This document shows positions 55,988-64,000 of a stretch of DNA of 64,000 nucleotides, in pieces. The stretch's first letter is position 1; every line of letters begins with the position of its first letter. The notes beneath the pieces were generated by a model, which made no database searches, had not been told where the DNA came from, and saw only the letters and a program-made list of their open reading frames with translations. The translations under genes were made by a program, and so were the position numbers. Source of the DNA: Thermobispora bispora DSM 43833 (GTDB lineage: Bacteria > Actinomycetota > Actinomycetes > Streptosporangiales > Streptosporangiaceae); assembly GCF_000092645.1 (NCBI RefSeq), contig NC_014165.1:1736001-1800000 (forward strand), written 5' to 3'.

Positions 55988-57360
55988 CCACCCCGAACCG
56001 GCAGCTGCACCTCAACCTGTTCATCTACCCGGCCGGTCACCACGAGGCCGCCTGGCGGTACCCCGGGTCCGCCCCGGACCGCGTCCTGGACATCACCTAC
56101 TACCAGGAGCTCTCCCGCCGCGCCGAGGCGGCCAAGTTCGACGCGGTCTTCTTCGCCGACGGGCCGGCGCTGCCGGACAACATCCGGTACGCCAGCCGGT
56201 TCCGGCTCGAGCCGTTCACCTGGCTGTCGGGCATCGCCGTGGCCACCGAACGGATCGGGCTGATCGGCACCGCGTCCACCACCTACTTCGAGCCGTACAA
56301 CCTCGCCCGGCTCTTCGCCTCCCTGGACCACCTCAGCCGGGGCCGGGCCGGGTGGAACATCGTCACCACCGGCGCAGCGAACGCGGCGCAGAACTTCGGG
56401 CTCGACGAGCACCCCGTGCACGCCGAGCGGTACGCCCGGGCCCACGAGTTCGTCGACGTGGTGACCAAGCTCTGGGACAGCTGGGAGGACGAGGCGCTGG
56501 TCGTCGACCCGGAGTCCGGGGTCTTCGCCGACACCGACCGCATCCACCCCATCGACCACGCCGGGAAGCTGTTCCGGGTGCGCGGTCCGCTCAACATCCC
56601 CCGCTCCCCGCAGGGCCGCCCGGTGTACGTGCAGGCGGGCTCGTCCGAGGACGGCAAGGCCCTCGCCGCCAGGTACGCCGAGGCCATCTTCACCGCGCAC
56701 CAGACCATCGACAGCGCCCGCTCCTTCTACGCCGACATCAAGAGGCGGGCCAAGGCCGAGGGCCGCGACCCGGACCAGGTCAAGGTGCTGCCCGGGCTCA
56801 GCCCGTTCATCGGCTCCACCGAGGCCGAGGCGCTCCGGCTGCAGCGGGAGTTCAACGAGCTCACCCAGCCCGAGTACGGCCTGGAGCAGCTCCGCCGGGT
56901 GCTCGGCGTCGACCTGTCCGGCCACGACCTGGACGAGCCGTTCCCGCGCGAGCTGATCCCGGACGACCCGGAGCTCAACGCCGGCAGCCGGTTCCAGCTC
57001 ATCGTCGGCATCATCGACCGGGAGCGGCCGACGATCCGGCAGCTGCTGCACCGGCTCGCGGGCGCGCGCGGGCACTGGGTCACCGCGGGCACCCCCGAGC
57101 AGATCGCCGACCGGATCGAGGAGTGGTTCACCACCGGGGCGGCGGACGGCTTCAACGTCATGCCCCCGTACCTCACCGGCGGGTTCGACGCGTTCGCCGA
57201 GCACGTGGTGCCGATCCTGCAGCGGCGCGGCCTGTTCCGCACCGAGTACACCGGCACCACCCTGCGGGACCACTACGGCCTGCCCCGGCCGCGCAGCCGG
57301 TTCGCCGCGCCGGTCGTCCCGGCGCCCCGCCGCGAGCCCGCCGCGTCCGCGCCGGCGTGA
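55984..57360 (+). CDS. Flavin-dependent monooxygenase, NtaA/SnaA/DszA group of the luciferase-like family
   Basis: A 458-aa FMNH2-dependent monooxygenase of the bacterial luciferase superfamily. Group markers are NLFIYPAGHHEAAWRYPGS, FDAVFFADGPAL, GLIGTASTTYFEPYNLARLF, LDHLSRGRAGWNIVTT and GRPVYVQAGSSEDGKALAAR. This subgroup oxidises aminocarboxylates, sulfones or alkyl sulfides with reduced flavin supplied by a partner reductase, which is not encoded here. As last gene of an organosulfur importer operon, it most likely releases sulfite or another sulfur species from the imported compound. ATG overlaps the ATPase stop by four bases. The C-terminal 20 residues (Pro/Arg/Ala) look disordered. 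Confidence 0.9.
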   Translation: MTTPNRQLHLNLFIYPAGHHEAAWRYPGSAPDRVLDITYYQELSRRAEAAKFDAVFFADGPALPDNIRYASRFRLEPFTWLSGIAVATERIGLIGTASTTYFEPYNLARLFASLDHLSRGRAGWNIVTTGAANAAQNFGLDEHPVHAERYARAHEFVDVVTKLWDSWEDEALVVDPESGVFADTDRIHPIDHAGKLFRVRGPLNIPRSPQGRPVYVQAGSSEDGKALAARYAEAIFTAHQTIDSARSFYADIKRRAKAEGRDPDQVKVLPGLSPFIGSTEAEALRLQREFNELTQPEYGLEQLRRVLGVDLSGHDLDEPFPRELIPDDPELNAGSRFQLIVGIIDRERPTIRQLLHRLAGARGHWVTAGTPEQIADRIEEWFTTGAADGFNVMPPYLTGGFDAFAEHVVPILQRRGLFRTEYTGTTLRDHYGLPRPRSRFAAPVVPAPRREPAASAPA

Positions 57361-57814
57361 CGAAGGGCGGCTCCGGTGCCCAGAGCCGCGACGGCTCGGG
57401 CTCCCGGAACCGCGACGGCTCGGGTTCCCAGGGCTACGGGTCGGCTCGCCGGATCCGCAGCCCTCGGGACCGAGGCCCCGTTCTCCGGGACGGCCGGTCC
57501 CCGGAGGGCGGGGCCGCCCCGCGCGATCGCCTGCGCTCCGAGACCTTTCGGGTGCGGAGGTTCTCGCGGTGGGGCCGGGGTACGGGTCGCGGGCCGGGGG
57601 AGAGGGGGTGAGCCGATGCCGGCTCCCCGCCGAGCCCGGCGAGCCGGACCCGTGCCGAATCCGGAAACTGAGGCGCGGGCCTCACCGGCACGGCGGCTTC
57701 AGCCCGCCCGGAAGGCCGGACCGGGCGCATGACACGGCGGGCCCGGCCGTCGCCGGGCCCGCCGTCCGGTCCTGATCACGCGCCGTGATCGCGAACCTGG
57801 CCCGGGTCAGGCCG
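57361..57814. other. Gene-free convergent region
   Basis: Between the rightward monooxygenase and the leftward GH62 gene. Open frames here (such as 57376-57732) are low-complexity Ala/Arg/Pro translations and not credible. A short imperfect tandem, GCGACGGCTCGGG, occurs at about 57388 and 57411. A terminator hairpin lies near the right end. Confidence 0.5.
57734..57765. terminator. Bidirectional terminator hairpin
   Basis: Perfect 14-base stem ACGGCGGGCCCGGC / GCCGGGCCCGCCGT with a four-base loop between convergent genes; 50 bases past the GH62 stop. Confidence 0.7.
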
Positions 57815-59281
57815 TCAGCGCTGCAGCGTCAGCAGGGCCGGCCGGTACGGCAGAAGGTCGTAGTCCCCGCCGGAGTTGGTGGCGCGTCCCTGGTAGAGCA
57901 GCTGCAGGTTGCACGGATCGACGGTCTTGGTCTGGTCGGGGTTGGTGCGCACCAGATCGCCGTGGCTGATGTCGTTGGTCCAGGTGGCGCCGCTGTTGGC
58001 CTTGCCCGCGAACGGGTTGCTCTCGGTCGCGGCCTGCGGCGTCCACGTGCCGTCCAGGCTGGTGGCGGTGAAGGAGCGGAAGTAACGCCACCCCTGCGAG
58101 CCGATCGCCTCGACGAGCATGAGGTACTTGTTCTGGCCCTTGAGCGTGTAGACCTCGACCCCCTCGAACAGGTTGTAGGTCGAGTCGCTCATGACCACCG
58201 TCGCGGACGAGCCGAAGTTGCCGGGGAAGTTCTGGATGGGCATGCTCGCCCGGTAGATCTTGCCGTTGTCCCCGGCGAAGAACAGGTACATGTTCTTGTC
58301 ATCGCCGATCAGCGTCTGGTCGATGGGCCCCGTCGCGGAACCGGAGATGCTCCCGGTGAACAGGGGCTGCTCCTCCGACCAGCTGTACGGGTTGCTCGGA
58401 TCGGTGGAGGTCCGGTACGAGAAGGGGTACCGGCCCCACTGGTAGGCGAGCACCCAGATGTTCTTCGGGGCGAAGTAGATCAGCGTGGGCGCGACGGCGG
58501 AGAAGGGCGTCTCGATCTGGCGGGCCGTCGCCATGTCCGACCAGTTCGTGAAGGGGTCGAACATCATCGACCCCCATCGCGTTCCGGTGTCGTGCGTCGT
58601 CGCGTAGACCAGGTGCTTGCCGTTGTAGACGACGTTGGTGAAGTCCTTGAGCGAGACCCACCCCGACCTCGGGTTCGCCAGCGGGCCCGTCGACGTCCAC
58701 CGGTACTGCGACGGCAGGTCGCAGGTGACCGACGGCGTCGGCGACGGGGTGACCGACGGCGTCGGGGACGGGGTGGACGACGGGGTCGGGGACGGAGGAG
58801 GCGTGCCCGGGCCGCCGGTGCAGGGCACACCGTTCAGCGCGAACGAGGTGGGCGCCGGGTTGGAGCCGGTCCAGGAGCCGTTGAAGCCGAAGTTCACGCT
58901 GCCGCCGCTGGGGATGTCGGCGTTGTAGTAGACGTTGGTGGCGGTGACCGACGAGCCGGACTGGGTGTGGGTGGCGTTCCAGATCTGGGTGATCTGCTGC
59001 CCGGCGCCGAAGGACCAGGTCAGCTGCCAGCCGTTGATCGCGTCACCGAGGTTGTGGATGGTGACGTTGGCGGTGAAGCCGCCCGGCCAGCTCGCGCTGA
59101 TCTCATAGTCGACCCGGCAGGCGATGGCGGCCTGGGCGGGCTGCGCCGTCACCCAGCCGGCTCCGGCCAGCAGAAGGGGAACGACGCCGATCGCGAGGCG
59201 GCGGCGCAGAGTCCGCCTGGGCAGGGCCGCGGTCGGGGCGGCGGAGCTGCGTGGTGACCGCGCTCGCCAGGGCATACGCAT
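57815..59281 (-). CDS. Secreted alpha-L-arabinofuranosidase, GH62 with N-terminal CBM2
   Basis: A 488-aa secreted enzyme; ATG 59281 is chosen for its GAGGAGG site. A signal peptide of about 53 residues contains an arginine-rich start ([20 protein letters not shown]) and ends AQPAQA. Then a family 2 cellulose-binding module ([40 protein letters not shown]), a Pro/Thr/Ser linker (about 156-180), and the GH62 catalytic domain: [60 protein letters not shown] and [20 protein letters not shown], the last carrying the expected catalytic Glu. GH62 enzymes remove arabinose side chains from arabinoxylan. This links the host to plant-cell-wall degradation. Confidence 0.92.
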   Translation of the reverse strand: MRMPWRARSPRSSAAPTAALPRRTLRRRLAIGVVPLLLAGAGWVTAQPAQAAIACRVDYEISASWPGGFTANVTIHNLGDAINGWQLTWSFGAGQQITQIWNATHTQSGSSVTATNVYYNADIPSGGSVNFGFNGSWTGSNPAPTSFALNGVPCTGGPGTPPPSPTPSSTPSPTPSVTPSPTPSVTCDLPSQYRWTSTGPLANPRSGWVSLKDFTNVVYNGKHLVYATTHDTGTRWGSMMFDPFTNWSDMATARQIETPFSAVAPTLIYFAPKNIWVLAYQWGRYPFSYRTSTDPSNPYSWSEEQPLFTGSISGSATGPIDQTLIGDDKNMYLFFAGDNGKIYRASMPIQNFPGNFGSSATVVMSDSTYNLFEGVEVYTLKGQNKYLMLVEAIGSQGWRYFRSFTATSLDGTWTPQAATESNPFAGKANSGATWTNDISHGDLVRTNPDQTKTVDPCNLQLLYQGRATNSGGDYDLLPYRPALLTLQR

Positions 59282-59562
59282 CTGCAGATCCTCCTCATCG
59301 TTCACGTCCGGCCGCCGTCGAAGCCGCTCGGGCAGCGGCCGGAGCGGTCGTGGTCGGGCGCGCGGCAGGACCGTGCCGTGGGCCACGGGATTCAGGCAGG
59401 AGAAGCGCCGCGCGGGGTCGCTCCCGCGCGATCGACGCCGCGCCGTGTGCGCGAAGAGCGCACTCCACCAAGGCCTCGCGAACGACGGTCCTCAAGCACC
59501 TCCACTAAGAGGAGGAAATCGCCTTGCGCAGAGGTTTGTAAAGAAAAGTGTCAAATACTCCG

Positions 59563-59573
59563 CGAAAGTTTCA
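59563..59573. promoter_or_regulatory. GAAA-N-TTTC operator candidate upstream of GH62
   Basis: The palindrome CGAAAGTTTCA lies about 282 bases upstream of the GH62 start in an AT-rich patch (59530-59575). GAAA-N-TTTC sites control xylanolytic genes in Streptomyces through LacI-type regulators. TTGACA read leftward at about 59552-59547 could be the -35 box. No regulator gene is adjacent. Confidence 0.4.
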
Positions 59574-60101
59574 TTGCTCGCCGGCGCGGGGCCGGTGACG
59601 CGCGGTGGGCCGCCCGCCGGTGCGCCGTCACGGCGACCTGGCCTTCGACCCCACCGCCCGCGCGACCTTCCCTGCGGCGTTCGCGCCCGGGAGCGCCGTC
59701 GTCACCACCGGGCTGAGCGAGCACCCGGCCCCGGGCGGCCGGCGAATCGCGTGCCCGCGGGGCACCGCGGCGGCGGCGGTTCACGCCGGTGCGGCGGCGC
59801 TCCTCCTCGTACGGCGGGGTCGCCCGGCTGCCGGAGGCCCGCTCGGCAACGACCTGTACGGCTGGCTCGCCGCCGTGGCGACCGGACCGGACCGGGCGCG
59901 GTGCCGGTGCGGCCGCATGACGGTCGCTGGAAATCTACGATGTAAAGGGCACCGCGTTTGGACACGCGTGTCCATGACTTCACCACCACGGAGGGCCGGC
60001 CATCCTGCGATCGGCGACGGAACCCGCGGCCGTTCGCGCAGCCGCCGTCCGGGTGCCCGGCGGGGGAGGAGGCGGCCACGTCCCCGGAGCGCCGGCCGGG
60101 C
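59574..60101. other. Gene-free region upstream of GH62
   Basis: About 530 bases. A rightward open frame from 59605 begins with plausible-looking sequence (RHGDLAFDPTARATFPAAFA) but has no recognisable domain and becomes low-complexity Arg/Pro; I do not accept it as a gene. A short AT-richer patch at 59930-59985 is the only other feature. Confidence 0.4.
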
Positions 60102-60785
60102 TCACGCGGTGAACCGCTCCATGACCTCGTCGATCATCGGCTTGCCGTTCAGCAGCAGCGCCGCGGCGAGCAGCGAGGCGAGCAGGGCGAGCACCGCCTC
60201 GGTGGCGAGCAGCGTGATGGCGGCCGCCACGATCAGCAGGCTCGCGTTGCCCACGGTGACCCGGGGCGAGCTGAACAGGAAGTACACGGCCAGCCGGGCG
60301 ATGTCCCGCCCCCGGAACTCGAACAGCGAGGTGATGACGAGGGCGTTGACGAGCCACAGGGTGCCCGCCGCCGCGGTGAGCACAAGCAGCCCCGCCCACC
60401 ACCGGGGCACGCCGGCGGCGGAGAAGTTCATCAGGGTCAGCCCGACGATGCTCATCCAGGCGAGCCACGGCACCCAGATCTTCAGCACGCCGCGCACGTT
60501 CATCGCGTAGCCGCGCCAGAACGCGCGGGCGGGGTGCAGGTCGGTCAGGTCGAGGCGGCGGCGGTGCACCGCGTACAGCGCGGCGGACAGCGCGGGGCCG
60601 ACCGGGAGCAGGCACAGCGCGGCCAGCGGGACGTTGCCGGGATCGCGCTCGAGCAGGACGAGCCCGATCAGGCCGGGCAGGGTGGTGGCGAGGAAGAGCA
60701 GCTCGATGACGAGCAGGGTGTAGATCAGTGCGGCGGCGCGGGAGAGCGGGCCCTCACCGAACCGCCGTTCGGCCGTCGATTCCAT
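60102..60785 (-). CDS. YesL-like (DUF624) membrane protein
   Basis: A 227-aa protein with about six hydrophobic segments (ALIYTLLVIELLFLATTLPG, IGLVLLERDPGNVPLAALCL, WLAWMSIVGLTLMNFSAAGV). The pattern of length, first membrane pair and location beside a CUT1 sugar transporter matches YesL/DUF624 proteins, which accompany lipoprotein-type (YtcQ/LplA) importers in many bacteria. Role unknown. Start ATG 60785, with GGAG about ten bases upstream. It follows the solute-binding gene on the same strand after about 295 bases, a GC-rich stretch with no gene. Confidence 0.65.
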   Translation of the reverse strand: MESTAERRFGEGPLSRAAALIYTLLVIELLFLATTLPGLIGLVLLERDPGNVPLAALCLLPVGPALSAALYAVHRRRLDLTDLHPARAFWRGYAMNVRGVLKIWVPWLAWMSIVGLTLMNFSAAGVPRWWAGLLVLTAAAGTLWLVNALVITSLFEFRGRDIARLAVYFLFSSPRVTVGNASLLIVAAAITLLATEAVLALLASLLAAALLLNGKPMIDEVMERFTA

Positions 60786-61079
60786 CAATGGGGGACTCCG
60801 GAGCGATTCGTGCGGTCATGGCAGGCCGGGGGTGCCGGAGCCCGGCCGGCCACGGCCGTGCCCCGGGAGCGCCGGCGGCGGGCCGGGGCCGTCCCGCGGC
60901 GGGCCGGGAATGGCCGCGAGGGCCGGCCGCCCTCGATCTCCGCGCCGCCTGCCCGCGGAGACCAGGGGGTGACCGGCGCCCCGCGGCCGGCGGCGCGCCC
61001 GGCCGAACCCGTCCCCATCGACCAGGCGCGCCACGTCGTCACCCGCGCCGGACGCCTCCGGTGAGGCGCACGCCGAGCG

Positions 61080-62741
61080 TCAGCCGTGCTGCTGCTTGTA
61101 CCGCTCGTACGCGTTGTTGATGAGGTTGATGTAGGCCGACATGTTCTTGCCCTCGAGCTCGGCCACGTAGGCGTCCCACTCGTCGAGGCTGCGCTTGCCG
61201 AGGATGAACTGGAGCGTGTTCTGCATGACGTGGTCCTTGAGCGGGGTCTCCCACAGCGTGGCCTGCTCGCGCTCCTCCTCGGTGAGCGGCCGGGGCGGGG
61301 CCACCGGCATCGCCCGCCGGGAGTTCATCACCTTCTGGAACTCGATCTCCTCCTCGGAGAAGGTCGACTGGAGCAGCTCGGTGCTGCCGCCGTACGCGAA
61401 CACACCGTTGGAGAAGCCGAAGTCCTGCTGCAGGTGCTTGGGCGCGCCCGGGTTGAGCCCGACGAAGTCGACGTCCTTCGTGAGCCTGAACTTGCCGGAG
61501 GCGTCCCTGGTATAGGTGACCCCCTCGACGCCCCACTTGGCGAAGATCTGGCCCTCGTCGGAGTACCAGAGCCAGTCGATGAACTGCATCATGGCGACGA
61601 AGTTCCTGCTCTCCCGCGCCTTCTTGGAGATCATGATCCCGTTCTCCAGGCGCGTGTCGTTCGGCGTCGCCTTGATGGGGCCCATCGGCCCGATGGGCAC
61701 CGGGATCTTGACCAGCTTGGCCTTGGGGTTCGCCTTCTTCAGCGGCGGCCGGTACTCGTTGACCAGGACCTGCGCGTTGGCGCTGATCACGAAGGACTTG
61801 CCGGACACCAGCTTCTGGATCGCCTGCTCGTCGGTCTGGGTGAAGCTGTCCGGGTCGAGCAGCCCTTCCTTCACCAGCCCGTTGAGGTACTGCAGCATCT
61901 GCCGGTACGCGTCCATCGCACCGGTGTAGACGAACTTCTGCGCGTTGGGGTCCCAGGTCACGCCGTTGAGGAAGCCCCAGCCGCCGCGGGCGCCGAACGC
62001 CATGCCGATGATGTTGAGCAGCGCGCCGCCGGGCGTGGGGTTGTTCCACCGGTCGGTCCAGGGATAGGAGTCCGGGTACTCCTCCTTCATCGCCCTGAGC
62101 ACCTGGTGCAGCTCCTCCAGGGTCTGCGGGATCTGCAGCCCGAGCTTCTCGAGGATGTCGACCCGGATCGCCAGGGAGTAGTCCACCCAGTAGTCCTGGT
62201 GGAGGCCGGGGAGCAGGTAGAAGCGGCCGTCGGCCTGCCGGAGCGTGTCGATGTCGGCCTGGAGGTTCCACTTGGCGACCTTGTCCTTGAAGTGCGGCAT
62301 CAGGTCGATGTAGTCGCTGACCGGCAGGATGGCGCCGGAGGCGACGAACGCGGTCTCCTGCCCCGGATAGGTCTTCGGGATGATCAGCGGGGCGTCGCCG
62401 GCGCCGATGAGCAGGCTCCGCTTGTTCTCGTAGTCGCTGAGCGGCACCACGTTCGGCTCGAGCGTCACGTTGGTGCGCTTGGTGAGCTCAGACCAGAACA
62501 ACCAGTCCTTCTTGATCGGGTAGAAGGGGTGGTTGTTGTAGAGGATGCTGAACGTCAGCGGAACCGTGGCCTTGAACTGCTTGCCGACGCCGTAGTCGGG
62601 CATCGCGCCATCGCTGTGCGCCGACAGGTCCTCGCCCGAGGTCTTGCTCTTGTCGCCGTTACCGCCGTCGCCACTGCACGCGGCGAGCGCGAAGAGGGCG
62701 CCCATGGTGACGAGCGCCTGACGCCTGCTCATCTCGACCAT
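61080..62741 (-). CDS. Extracellular solute-binding lipoprotein of a CUT1 sugar ABC importer
   Basis: A 553-aa lipoprotein with signal peptide MSRRQALVTMGALFALAAC, lipobox LAAC. The mature protein resembles LplA/YtcQ-type binding proteins: FSILYNNHPFYPIKKDWLFW, WSELTKRTNVTLEPNVVPLS, DGRFYLLPGLHQDYWVDYSL and PQTLEELHQVLRAMKEEYPD, a conserved substrate-binding-protein stretch. These large binding proteins take up oligosaccharides derived from plant or microbial polysaccharide. With the two permeases upstream it forms an importer; the ATPase is usually a shared MsiK-type protein encoded elsewhere. ATG 62741 (or 62732). The neighbouring GH62 gene suggests, but does not prove, an arabinoxylan-derived ligand. 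Confidence 0.88.
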   Translation of the reverse strand: MVEMSRRQALVTMGALFALAACSGDGGNGDKSKTSGEDLSAHSDGAMPDYGVGKQFKATVPLTFSILYNNHPFYPIKKDWLFWSELTKRTNVTLEPNVVPLSDYENKRSLLIGAGDAPLIIPKTYPGQETAFVASGAILPVSDYIDLMPHFKDKVAKWNLQADIDTLRQADGRFYLLPGLHQDYWVDYSLAIRVDILEKLGLQIPQTLEELHQVLRAMKEEYPDSYPWTDRWNNPTPGGALLNIIGMAFGARGGWGFLNGVTWDPNAQKFVYTGAMDAYRQMLQYLNGLVKEGLLDPDSFTQTDEQAIQKLVSGKSFVISANAQVLVNEYRPPLKKANPKAKLVKIPVPIGPMGPIKATPNDTRLENGIMISKKARESRNFVAMMQFIDWLWYSDEGQIFAKWGVEGVTYTRDASGKFRLTKDVDFVGLNPGAPKHLQQDFGFSNGVFAYGGSTELLQSTFSEEEIEFQKVMNSRRAMPVAPPRPLTEEEREQATLWETPLKDHVMQNTLQFILGKRSLDEWDAYVAELEGKNMSAYINLINNAYERYKQQHG

Positions 62742-62793
62742 CTGGGGGTCCTTTCCCTGGGAACGGGGTGGGTGCGGGGAAGCCTCGGGTGGG

Positions 62794-63666
62794 TCACCCC
62801 TTGACCGCGCCGAGCATGACGCCGGAGACGAAGTACCGCTGGACGAAGGGGTAGACCAGCAAGATCGGGATGACGGTGAGCACCATGGTCACCGACTTGA
62901 TGTTCGTGGCCACGGTGAGGTTGGTGGCGTCGGCCCCGACCGAGGTCGCGGAGGTGGCCCCGGCGATGAGGTTGCGCAGGTACACGGTGACCGGGAACAG
63001 CTCCGACTTCGTCATGTAGAGGAAGGCGGAGAACCACGAGTTCCAGAAGGTGACCGCGTAGAACAGCACCATCGTGGCGATCACCGCCTTCGACAGCGGG
63101 AGCACGATCCGGAGCAGGATGCCGTAGGTGTTCAGGCCGTCGATGGCGGCGGCCTCCTCGAGCTCCTTCGGCAGGTTCTCGAAGAACGTCTTCATCACCA
63201 GGAGGTTGAAGACGCTGATCGCGTTCGGCAGGACGATGGCCCAGATGGTGTCCTTGAAGCCGAGGCTGGTGATGAGGACGTAGTTGGGGATGAGGCCGCC
63301 GGAGAAGAACATCGTGAAGACCGCGATGCCGATGAGGAACTTGCGGCCCTTCAGGTGCTGCTTCGACAGCACGTACGCGTAGCTGGTGGTCAGCACCATC
63401 GCGATGAACGTGGCGACGACCGTGTAGACCACCGTGTTGCGGTAGTTGATCCAGAACATCGGGTCGGACGCCACGTACGTGTACGTGTCGAGCGTGAACC
63501 CGACGGGGAAGATGCTGACCTTGCCGGCGCGGATGGCGTACTCGTCGCTGAACGACCGGGCGACGACGTTGAGGAACGGGTAGAGGGTGACGATCACGAC
63601 GCCGGTCAGGATGACGCCGTTGATCACCCGGAATACGCGGTATCCCCTGGTCTGGTCGATGGTCAC
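62794..63666 (-). CDS. CUT1-type ABC permease (LplC/YtcP-like)
   Basis: A 290-aa permease starting at GTG 63666, whose GTGA overlaps the stop of the upstream permease (a second GTG is at 63669). Six hydrophobic segments are visible (VFRVINGVILTGVVIVTLYP, FIAMVLTTSYAYVLSKQHL, GRKFLIGIAVFTMFFSGGLI). The EAA loop is LPKELEEAAAIDGLNTYGIL, contacting the ATPase. Typical of MalG-like subunits of the LplC group (IRAGKVSIFPVGFTLDTYTY). Followed after about 50 bases by the binding-protein gene. Confidence 0.92.
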   Translation of the reverse strand: MTIDQTRGYRVFRVINGVILTGVVIVTLYPFLNVVARSFSDEYAIRAGKVSIFPVGFTLDTYTYVASDPMFWINYRNTVVYTVVATFIAMVLTTSYAYVLSKQHLKGRKFLIGIAVFTMFFSGGLIPNYVLITSLGFKDTIWAIVLPNAISVFNLLVMKTFFENLPKELEEAAAIDGLNTYGILLRIVLPLSKAVIATMVLFYAVTFWNSWFSAFLYMTKSELFPVTVYLRNLIAGATSATSVGADATNLTVATNIKSVTMVLTVIPILLVYPFVQRYFVSGVMLGAVKG

Positions 63667-64000
63667 CACAGGCTGGCCCCCACCGTGCGACGGGAGATGA
63701 AGTTCGCCGACAGCACCAGGGCGAGCCCGATGATGGCCTCGAACAGCCCGATCGCCGCGGCGTAGCTGAAGTTGTTCGACACCACGCCCATCCGGTACAG
63801 GTACGTGGCGATCACGTCGGCGGTCGGGTACGTCAGCGGGTTGTAGAGCAGGAGGATCTTCTCGAACCCGACGGCCATGAACGTGCCGATGTTGAGGATG
63901 AGCAGCGTGACCACGGTGGGCCGGATGCCGGGCAGGGTCACGTGCCAGATCTGCCGCCACCGTCCCGCGCCGTCGATCCTCGCCGCCTCATAGAGCTGCG
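63663..64000 (-). CDS. CUT1-type ABC permease (LplB-like), 5' part beyond window
   Basis: The last 112 residues of a MalF/LplB-type permease enter from the right edge: QLYEAARIDGAGRWRQIWHV is the EAA loop, followed by TLPGIRPTVVTLLILNIGTF and ATYLYRMGVVSNNFSYAAAI, all characteristic of the C-terminal half. The frame is open to the edge, so start and N-terminal membrane segments lie outside. Its TGA overlaps the GTG of the second permease, indicating translational coupling. Confidence 0.9.
   Translation of the reverse strand, partial: QLYEAARIDGAGRWRQIWHVTLPGIRPTVVTLLILNIGTFMAVGFEKILLLYNPLTYPTADVIATYLYRMGVVSNNFSYAAAIGLFEAIIGLALVLSANFISRRTVGASLW

Noticed and set aside
57376-57732. 118-aa + strand open frame after the monooxygenase
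   Set aside because: Composition is Ala/Arg/Pro low-complexity, there is no ribosome site, and it lies over terminator-rich intergenic DNA.
59605-60510. 301-aa + strand open frame upstream of the GH62 gene
   Set aside because: Only the first part looks faintly protein-like; the rest is antisense to the YesL-like gene, and no domain is recognisable.

Overview
The window is high-GC actinobacterial DNA with GTG starts, tightly overlapping genes and a Pgl/BREX-2 locus. The cellulose-binding GH62 enzyme and the overall gene set would fit a Streptosporangiales-type soil or compost actinomycete such as Thermobispora, but nothing here fixes the genus.

The left two thirds (about 1-43.6 kb) is a defence island. 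It opens with a leftward type I-E CRISPR-Cas operon (cas3-cse1-cse2-cas7-cas5-cas6e-cas1, with cas1 cut by the left edge) and a 53-repeat array (8835-12036) whose leader lies on the right. Beside it are remains of a second, different I-E locus: a two-repeat array of another repeat family (12220-12311) and a broken cas5e (about 12385-12800). After an acetate-type Na+/solute symporter and a broken gene with a HEPN-like motif comes a leftward five-gene operon (15699-28373): a 1108-aa protein of unknown function, a J-like protein, a GrpE-like coiled-coil protein, an Hsp70 fused to a NYN/Zc3h12a-type RNase domain, and a large DUF1998 helicase. Divergent from it is a BREX type 2 (phage growth limitation) locus: pglW, then pglX-pglY-pglZ. 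The five-gene chaperone/nuclease/helicase operon is the best candidate here for an undescribed defence system. PglX carries a sharply AT-rich segment in its target-recognition half, which looks like an imported specificity domain.

The right third is metabolic. A Mut7-C RNase gene is followed by a leftward nitrogen operon (44929-51216): fused urease gamma/beta, urease alpha, a YtcJ-type amidohydrolase, an APC permease and a carbon-nitrogen hydrolase. A LacI-family gene faces it, with a perfect palindrome inside the predicted urease promoter. Next is a rightward organosulfur module (53061-57360): an inverted repeat, a 27-aa cysteine-containing leader peptide, an ABC importer (lipoprotein, permease, ATPase) and a flavin-dependent monooxygenase. 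The window ends with a secreted CBM2-GH62 arabinofuranosidase and a leftward CUT1-type sugar ABC transporter (two permeases, a lipoprotein and a YesL-like membrane protein), the first permease being cut by the right edge.

All family assignments come from motifs and context read by eye; no database search was possible.
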